Source of the DNA: an uncultured Ruminococcus sp.
Lineage (GTDB): Bacteria; Bacillota_A; Clostridia; Oscillospirales; Ruminococcaceae
DNA length: 5,815 nucleotides
Direction: 5' to 3'
Assembly: GCA_937880065.1 (NCBI GenBank)
Contig: CALFMA010000458.1
Coordinates: forward strand, 1 to 5,815
Position 1 is the stretch's first letter. Every line of letters starts with the position of its first letter. The translations under genes were made by a program, and so were the position numbers. The notes under the pieces were generated by a model. The model ran no database searches. It saw only the letters and a list, made by a program, of their open reading frames with translations, and was not told the DNA's origin. Of the stretch, positions 1-4,789 are shown piece after piece.

Positions 1-434
1 GTTATGTTATGACTTTCCGGCTTACGGTGGATGATTATCACCGCTATTGCTATTTTGATTCGGGAACCAAAGGGGAAAACGTGTTTCTCCCCGGCGTGCT
101 TCACACCGTCAATCCCATTGCCTTGGAACACTACAACATCTACAAGAGAAACAGCCGTGAATACACCATTCTCCGCACGGAAAATTTCGGAGATGTGGTG
201 CAGGTTGAAGTGGGTGCAATGCTTGTGGGTAAGATTTCCAACCTCCACGGCAGGCATAAATTCCGCCGTGGTGAGGAAAAGGGTATGTTCCAATTCGGCG
301 GTTCAACTATTGTTCTGCTTTTTGAAAAGGGCAGAATTGCCGTTGACGGAGATATTCTTGAAAATTCCGCAAAGGGCATTGAAACTCCCGTGCGTTTTGG
401 CGAAACCATAGGATTTGTAGCCTTTAGCCATTAG
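1..434 (+). CDS. psd: Phosphatidylserine decarboxylase, C-terminal part (5' end outside window)
   Basis: This is the C-terminal part of the pyruvoyl-dependent membrane enzyme that converts phosphatidylserine to phosphatidylethanolamine, the last step of PE synthesis. The reading frame is open to the left edge (codons Tyr-Val precede the first visible ATG at position 9), so that ATG is internal and not the start. Numbering from it, the active-site DYHRY motif is at residues 9-13, followed by the family stretch FLPGVLHTVNP (26-36) and the self-cleavage motif FGGST (96-100). Cleavage before Ser99 (codon 303-305) would leave the pyruvoyl group on the short alpha chain. E. coli Psd has DYHRVH; here the second His is Cys14, which I recall as usual in clostridial homologues. 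The last codons (Phe-Ser-His-stop) are made of the heptanucleotide repeat that begins at 424. A terminator follows. Family assignment is secure. Confidence 0.95.
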   Translation, partial: YVMTFRLTVDDYHRYCYFDSGTKGENVFLPGVLHTVNPIALEHYNIYKRNSREYTILRTENFGDVVQVEVGAMLVGKISNLHGRHKFRRGEEKGMFQFGGSTIVLLFEKGRIAVDGDILENSAKGIETPVRFGETIGFVAFSH

Positions 435-455
435 CCGTTAGCTGTTAGCTTTTAG
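424..455 (+). repeat. Tandem heptanucleotide array TTAGCYR, left arm
   Basis: Four consecutive 7-bp units (ttagcca, ttagccg, ttagctg, ttagctt) are followed by a partial unit ttag. The array starts inside the last codons of psd and supplies its stop codon. It is matched by units in opposite orientation at 524-544, so the two arrays flank the terminator like inverted ends of a small element. Confidence 0.85.
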
Positions 456-487
456 GACGGCGAGTTAATACAAAATAAAGAATTAAA

Positions 488-521
488 GGACGGTGGATTT
501 GTTTCTGCCGTTCATTTTTTT
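488..521 (+). terminator. Rho-independent terminator of the psd transcript
   Basis: Positions 488-496 can pair with 505-513 in a 9-bp stem that includes three G-U pairs, around an 8-nt loop. Seven T follow at 515-521. The site lies 54 nt after the psd stop and before the next promoter, as expected for the end of the psd transcription unit. The stem is only moderately stable, and an alternative left arm exists at 455-461. Confidence 0.7.
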
Positions 522-523
522 GT

Positions 524-544
524 ACGCTAATGGCTAACGGCTAA
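524..544 (-). repeat. Heptanucleotide array TTAGCYR, right arm, inverted
   Basis: Read on the - strand this is ttagccg, ttagcca, ttagcgt: three units of the same repeat as at 424-455 but inverted. A 19-nt stretch of each arm can be aligned with two mismatches, so the arms could fold together into a long stem enclosing the terminator. The array ends 6 bp before the -35 box of the glycosidase operon promoter. Confidence 0.8.
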
Positions 545-550
545 AAAATA

Positions 551-579
551 TTGCAATTCAAGAAAATTTGTGTTATAAT
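551..579 (+). promoter_or_regulatory. SigmaA-type promoter of the GH95-GH26-HAD operon
   Basis: The -35 box is TTGCAA at 551-556, followed by a 17-bp spacer and a perfect -10 box TATAAT at 574-579. A TG at 571-572 makes it an extended -10 promoter. An A-rich stretch (544-549) lies just upstream. Transcription should start near 586-588, giving a leader of about 63 nt before the ATG at 650. This is the only strong promoter seen ahead of the three-gene unit. Confidence 0.85.
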
Positions 580-594
580 AGATAATATATACTC

Positions 595-613
595 AGGGTA
601 TCAACGATACCCT
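595..613. promoter_or_regulatory. Perfect 19-bp palindrome, candidate operator
   Basis: The sequence AGGGTATCAACGATACCCT consists of two perfect 8-bp arms around AAC. It lies about 8 to 27 nt downstream of the predicted transcription start, a classical position for a repressor operator that blocks initiation or early elongation. It could also form an RNA hairpin in the leader, but no T-run follows, so it is not a terminator. A second self-complementary octamer (CCTATAGG, 611-618) overlaps its right end. The binding protein is not encoded in the window and its family cannot be told from the site. Confidence 0.6.
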
Positions 614-638
614 ATAGGCAATCGAAGAACTACGGTTC

Positions 639-644
639 AGGAGA
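639..644 (+). promoter_or_regulatory. Ribosome binding site of the GH95 gene
   Basis: AGGAGA lies 5 nt upstream of the ATG at 650. It selects this start over an in-frame TTG at 551, which is part of the -35 box and therefore lies upstream of the transcript. Confidence 0.85.
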
Positions 645-649
645 ATTTT

Positions 650-2965
650 ATGACTGAAACAATACTCAGATACAAGACCTCTGCAAGGGATTTCAGCGAG
701 GCACTTCCCATAGGCAACGGCAGAATGGGCGGAATGGTTTTCGGCAAACCTGCCGACGAACTTATCCGTCTTAACGAAGATTCCCTGTGGTCGGGCGGAC
801 TGCGTCACAGAATTAACCCAAATGCCCAAGAAGGACTGGCAGAAATCCGTGAGCTTCTGAAAGAGGGAGATATTCCTGCGGCTGAAAGGGTAGCTTTCAC
901 GAAAATGCAGGGAGTTCCCGAAAATATGCGTCACTATATGCCGTTGGGAGATTTGACAATTTCAATGGAATTTGGCGGAAAGGCAAGGGATTATTCCCGA
1001 ATTCTCGACCTTTCAACAGCTGTCACAGGGGTAAGCTTTTCGGCTAACGGAGTATTATATACAAGAAATGTTTTCTGTTCTGCTCCCGACCAGGTAATGG
1101 TAGTTGATATTCACAGCGATACGCCCAACAGCGTAAGCCTTACCTGCGGACTGGGCGGCAGAGAGGATTACTATGACGAAAACCGTCCCTGCGGCGATAA
1201 TATGATTATTTTCACAGGCGGAACCGGAAGTGCTGACGGTATTTTCTTTGCGGCTTGCCTTGGTGCAAAGGCTGAGGGCGGAACAGTTGAAACTATCGGC
1301 AATAAAATATCCATTAAAAATGCCAATTCCGTTATGCTTATTCTTTCTGCAAGAACAAGCTTTTACACGGAAAATTACATAGAATCCGCTGAAGTTGACG
1401 TTGAAATGGCACTTGACTGCTCCTATGATGAGCTTTATTACCGCCACGTTTCCGATTATAAGGAACTTTTCGACCGTGTGGAGCTTTCACTCAATGACAA
1501 CAGCGGCGAAAATTTAAGCGGATTTGCTGTTGATGAGCGACTTAGCCGATTACAGGGCGATGTTATGGACAGCAGGGATTGTGAGCGTCTTATCCACGAT
1601 AACAAGCTTATTGAACTGTATTTCAACTACGGCAGATATCTTATGATTTCCGCAAGCCGTGCAGGCACTCAGCCTATGAATATGCAGGGTATCTGGAATG
1701 AAGATATGCTCCCGAAACTTGGCAGCCGATACAGCGTTAATATAAATACGGAAATGAATTACTGGTGTGCGGAAAGCTGCAACCTCCCCGAATGTCACCT
1801 CCCTCTCTTTGATTTGCTGGAGCGTGTATGCGAAAACGGCTCTGTTACGGCAAAGGAGATGTACGGCATTGAAAAGGGATTTGTATGCCACCACAATACC
1901 GATATATGGGGCGATACTGCACCGCAGGATTTGTGGATGCCCTCAACTTTGTGGGTAACAGGCGGTGCGTGGCTTGCACTTCACATTTTCGAGCATTACG
2001 AATATACCCTTGACGTTGATTTTCTCAACGAAAAGTATCATATACTCAAAGCTGCTGCGGAATTTTTTGCTGAATTCCTCATTGAGGACAGCGAGGGCAG
2101 ACTTGTGACCTGCCCCTCTGTATCACCTGAAAATACGTATATCACCAAAAAGGGAATTACAGGCTGTCTTTGTATGGGACCGTCAATGGATTCTCAGATT
2201 ATAACCGTGCTTTTCAATGATGTTATAAAGGCGGCTGAAATTCTCGGCAAGGACAGCAAATTTGCAGATAAGCTGAAAACGCTTTTAGAGCGTATTCCTG
2301 CCCCGGAAACAGGCAAATACGGACAGATTAAGGAATGGGCGGCTGATTATGACGAAGTTGAGGCAGGTCATCGCCACGTTTCACAGCTGTTTGCACTTCA
2401 CCCTGCGGATATAATTACACCTGCAAAAACTCCACGTCTTGCAGATGCGGCACGTGCAACCCTCGTCCGCAGACTTGTTCACGGCGGCGGTCATACAGGC
2501 TGGAGCTGTGCGTGGATTACCAATATGTGGGCAAGACTTGGCGACGGTCATATGGTTTACGAAAACCTCAAAAAACTTATAACTCATTCCACAAATCCGA
2601 ACCTTATCAACAAAGAACCCTCATTCAGAGTTGACGGAAATTTTGGTGGAACTGCGGCAATTACCGAGGCACTTTTACAGAGTACCGCAGGCACAATTAC
2701 CCTGCTTCCTGCACTTCCCGATGAATGGAGCGAGGGCAGCATAAGAGGAATCCGTGGAAAAGGCGGATTTGAATTTGAAATGAGCTGGAAAAACGGCAGA
2801 CTTGAAAAAGCGTCTGTTATTTCCCATTGCGGCGGTGTATGCCGTCTGCGTATAAATGGCACGGCAAGCGTTATTTGTGACGGAACTACAGTAAACTCCC
2901 GTATCGAGGACGGTGCAATTGTATTCGATACAACCGAGGGAGAAACATATACAATTACAGCGTAA
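650..2965 (+). CDS. GH95 alpha-L-fucosidase / alpha-L-galactosidase, cytoplasmic
   Basis: This 771-residue protein is full length for glycoside hydrolase family 95, an inverting family that removes terminal alpha-L-fucose (mostly alpha-1,2) or alpha-L-galactose. The N-terminal beta-sandwich opens directly with the family signature (ALPIGNGRMGGMVFG, residues 18-32; LNEDSLWSGG, 41-50). A helical linker and the (alpha/alpha)6 barrel follow (about 260-675), then a C-terminal beta domain (about 680-771). Expected catalytic residues are present: Asn364 and Asn366 in NINTEMNYW, general acid Glu494 in SVSPENTY, and Asp662 in FRVDGNFGG, matching N421, N423, E566 and D766 of Bifidobacterium AfcA by motif. 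GHRHVSQLFALHP (573-585) is also typical. There is no signal peptide or membrane segment, so it should act on imported oligosaccharides in the cytoplasm. It is first in the operon, 16 nt before the GH26 gene. Family is secure; the sugar specificity is not. Confidence 0.95.
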   Translation: MTETILRYKTSARDFSEALPIGNGRMGGMVFGKPADELIRLNEDSLWSGGLRHRINPNAQEGLAEIRELLKEGDIPAAERVAFTKMQGVPENMRHYMPLGDLTISMEFGGKARDYSRILDLSTAVTGVSFSANGVLYTRNVFCSAPDQVMVVDIHSDTPNSVSLTCGLGGREDYYDENRPCGDNMIIFTGGTGSADGIFFAACLGAKAEGGTVETIGNKISIKNANSVMLILSARTSFYTENYIESAEVDVEMALDCSYDELYYRHVSDYKELFDRVELSLNDNSGENLSGFAVDERLSRLQGDVMDSRDCERLIHDNKLIELYFNYGRYLMISASRAGTQPMNMQGIWNEDMLPKLGSRYSVNINTEMNYWCAESCNLPECHLPLFDLLERVCENGSVTAKEMYGIEKGFVCHHNTDIWGDTAPQDLWMPSTLWVTGGAWLALHIFEHYEYTLDVDFLNEKYHILKAAAEFFAEFLIEDSEGRLVTCPSVSPENTYITKKGITGCLCMGPSMDSQIITVLFNDVIKAAEILGKDSKFADKLKTLLERIPAPETGKYGQIKEWAADYDEVEAGHRHVSQLFALHPADIITPAKTPRLADAARATLVRRLVHGGGHTGWSCAWITNMWARLGDGHMVYENLKKLITHSTNPNLINKEPSFRVDGNFGGTAAITEALLQSTAGTITLLPALPDEWSEGSIRGIRGKGGFEFEMSWKNGRLEKASVISHCGGVCRLRINGTASVICDGTTVNSRIEDGAIVFDTTEGETYTITA

Positions 2966-2967
2966 GC

Positions 2968-2972
2968 GGAGG
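2968..2972 (+). promoter_or_regulatory. Ribosome binding site of the GH26 gene
   Basis: GGAGG lies 9 nt before the ATG at 2982, in the 16-nt gap after the GH95 stop. It fixes the start there and not at the in-frame ATG at 2913, whose extra 23 codons lie inside the GH95 coding sequence and would spoil the lipoprotein signal. Confidence 0.85.
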
Positions 2973-2981
2973 ACGCAGTAT

Positions 2982-4778
2982 ATGAGCATAAAAAAAATTA
3001 CGGCAGTAATTACAGCGGCGGTTACAATGACAACATTAACCGCCTGCAAAGAAAAAAAAGTGGAAAATGACAAACCTGAAACTCCAACTGTAACCACAGT
3101 TGAGGAAACATCTGCTCCCACAGAAACTGTTGAAACTATCCCTGTGGAAACCTTTCCCGATTATCCCATTTCCTACCCTACAATTGAAAAAAAGCGTATG
3201 GACAATGTATACGAGGCGGAAGATTCATTGATGACCGAGGGACTTGAATTCAGCGATGCAATTCCTGAAAAGAAAAATAAAAAAGAGGAAAACGATACGG
3301 AAAAGCCTACAGCGGTAATTGTTGCACCATACAGCGGTGACGGATACGTGACAGGCTTCAAAAAAGACGGCAGTTCCTATGTGGTTTTCGAGGTTGATGC
3401 ACCAAGTAATCAGCATTATGATTTGTCATTCAGCATTGCCTCTGAAAAGCTTGTAAATTGCCGTGTATCGGTAAATGACAAGGAAACTGCAACCTTTGTC
3501 ACCAAAGAGGACAATGAGTTTACCCTTATTACCCTTTACGGAGTATTCCTCACAAAGGGCAAGACTAAAATTGAGATTTGCCCCCTTGACGGTGATTTAA
3601 AGCTTGATTATCTGAAATTGTCGAATAATACTTCCCTCAGCACAATACAATATAATGCGGCAAACAGTCTTTCAAATGAAGCTGCGGGAGAATCGGCAAA
3701 GGAACTTATGAGTTTTCTCACGGAGAATTACGGCAAGTACACGATTACAGGTCAGTATGCCTCCGATGAAACAAATAAGGAACTGGAACTGATTTATCAG
3801 ACTACGGGAAAATACCCTGTAATCCGTTTTTCTGCAATGCACAATTCGGGCAGCAGCTTTGACAGCACATTCAAGGATATTGACGCTTGTGCGGAATGGC
3901 ACTACAAGGGCGGAATTGTTGGACTTATGTGGTATTGGGAAGCTCCCTCAAAAACGAAGCCCTCTGTATACACAAAGGAAACGGATTTCCGCCTGTCCGA
4001 TGCTGTAACTGATATTGACATTGCAAAGCTTACACAGGAGGAAATCCGAGGACTTTACGGCGAGGGAAAAATTTCCGAGCAATGTTATGGACTTATTCTT
4101 GACCTTGACAATATGGCAGGTCAGCTTATGTCCTTGAAAAATAAGGGCGTTCCCGTGCTGTGGCGGCCTCTCCACGAAGCATCGGGAGATTGGTTCTGGT
4201 GGGGTGCAGGCTCTGTAAGGGACTACAAGTGGCTGTGGAATTTAATGTATACAAGATATACGGAATATTTCGAACTTGACAATCTTATCTGGGTATGGAA
4301 CGGTCAGAATGACAAGACTCTTGTGGATAAGAACACATTTGATATAGCCTCCCTTGACATTTATCTCCCTGCTGAAAAGGAATTCGGCAGCCGATATGAA
4401 CAGTTCCTTGCATTGCAGAATATTGTGGGAAAAGATAAGCTTATTGCCCTTAGCGAATGCAGCACAATTCCCGATATGGATATTTCTTTCCGTGACAATG
4501 CGGTATGGTCATTCTTCGGCTTGTGGTACGGCAAATATCTCCACGATGAAAACGGTGCATATTCCGATATTTACACAAATAAGGACGCATTTATAAAGAC
4601 CTACAACTCTGACGGTGCGTTATCCCTTGACGAATATATGAAACTCCGTGAAGGAGAAAAACTCGTTCCCCAGTATGACGAATCAATGACCACAACTACT
4701 ACAACTACAACTGCGACAGATACCACCGATACATCAGAAACTTCCACAACTACAGAAACAACCGCTGCGGTATGGTAA
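2982..4778 (+). CDS. Lipoprotein GH26 beta-mannanase-type enzyme with CBM35-like module
   Basis: This 598-residue surface enzyme probably hydrolyses beta-1,4-mannan or a related beta-glycan. A signal peptide ends in the lipobox LTAC with lipidated Cys22. A Thr/Glu/Pro-rich linker follows (about 30-60), then a CBM35-like carbohydrate-binding module (about 76-214, opening YEAEDS and closing LDYLKL) that carries a Lys/Glu-rich insert at about 92-110. The GH26 domain spans about 235-545. Its retaining catalytic pair is visible: acid/base Glu399 in WRPLHEASGDWFWW and nucleophile Glu492 in ALSECS. SLDIYLP (457-463) matches the family's tyrosine motif. The protein ends in a Thr-rich tail (570-594) with no dockerin, sortase signal or further module. 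It lies in the operon between the GH95 gene and the HAD-like gene. GH26 also contains lichenases and beta-1,3-xylanases, so mannan is the likeliest but unproven substrate. Confidence 0.93.
   Translation: MSIKKITAVITAAVTMTTLTACKEKKVENDKPETPTVTTVEETSAPTETVETIPVETFPDYPISYPTIEKKRMDNVYEAEDSLMTEGLEFSDAIPEKKNKKEENDTEKPTAVIVAPYSGDGYVTGFKKDGSSYVVFEVDAPSNQHYDLSFSIASEKLVNCRVSVNDKETATFVTKEDNEFTLITLYGVFLTKGKTKIEICPLDGDLKLDYLKLSNNTSLSTIQYNAANSLSNEAAGESAKELMSFLTENYGKYTITGQYASDETNKELELIYQTTGKYPVIRFSAMHNSGSSFDSTFKDIDACAEWHYKGGIVGLMWYWEAPSKTKPSVYTKETDFRLSDAVTDIDIAKLTQEEIRGLYGEGKISEQCYGLILDLDNMAGQLMSLKNKGVPVLWRPLHEASGDWFWWGAGSVRDYKWLWNLMYTRYTEYFELDNLIWVWNGQNDKTLVDKNTFDIASLDIYLPAEKEFGSRYEQFLALQNIVGKDKLIALSECSTIPDMDISFRDNAVWSFFGLWYGKYLHDENGAYSDIYTNKDAFIKTYNSDGALSLDEYMKLREGEKLVPQYDESMTTTTTTTTATDTTDTSETSTTTETTAAVW
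4689..4763 (+). repeat. Low-complexity Thr-codon repeat (acaact-like) at the GH26 C-terminus
   Basis: This stretch encodes residues 570-594 of the GH26 protein, with 18 Thr out of 25, including a run of eight (570-577). The DNA is a run of ACN codons, partly a repeated acaact unit, so it is prone to length change by slippage. Such segments usually link domains in Ruminococcus enzymes, but here only Ala-Ala-Val-Trp follow. Confidence 0.85.
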
Positions 4779-4784
4779 GGAGGG
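4777..4784 (+). promoter_or_regulatory. Strong ribosome binding site selecting a GTG start
   Basis: AAGGAGGG overlaps the GH26 stop codon and lies 5 nt before GTG at 4790. The nearby ATG at 4797 is in another frame and stops after four codons, so GTG is the start. The near-perfect site should offset the weaker start codon and couple translation to the GH26 gene. Confidence 0.85.
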
Positions 4785-4789
4785 ATTTT

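Noticed and set aside
424..544. CRISPR array
   Set aside because: The 7-bp units are directly adjacent, far too short, and lack spacers. There are no cas genes.
595..613. Riboswitch or attenuator in the operon leader
   Set aside because: The leader is only about 63 nt, with one short hairpin and no T-run. It matches no riboswitch architecture I recognise, and a DNA operator is simpler.
551..649. N-terminal extension of the GH95 protein from an in-frame TTG at 551
   Set aside because: It starts inside the -35 box, spans the promoter and palindrome, lacks an RBS, and adds residues foreign to GH95. The ATG at 650 has a good RBS and starts right at the family domain.
2913..2981. Upstream ATG start for the GH26 protein
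   Set aside because: The extra 23 codons overlap the GH95 gene in another frame and would put a charged stretch before the signal peptide. ATG 2982 has GGAGG at good spacing and gives a normal lipoprotein signal.
2675..3121. Antisense open frame of 148 codons across the GH95-GH26 junction
   Set aside because: It overlaps two well-supported genes on the opposite strand, shows no recognisable domain and has no convincing RBS. It is a by-product of sense codon usage.
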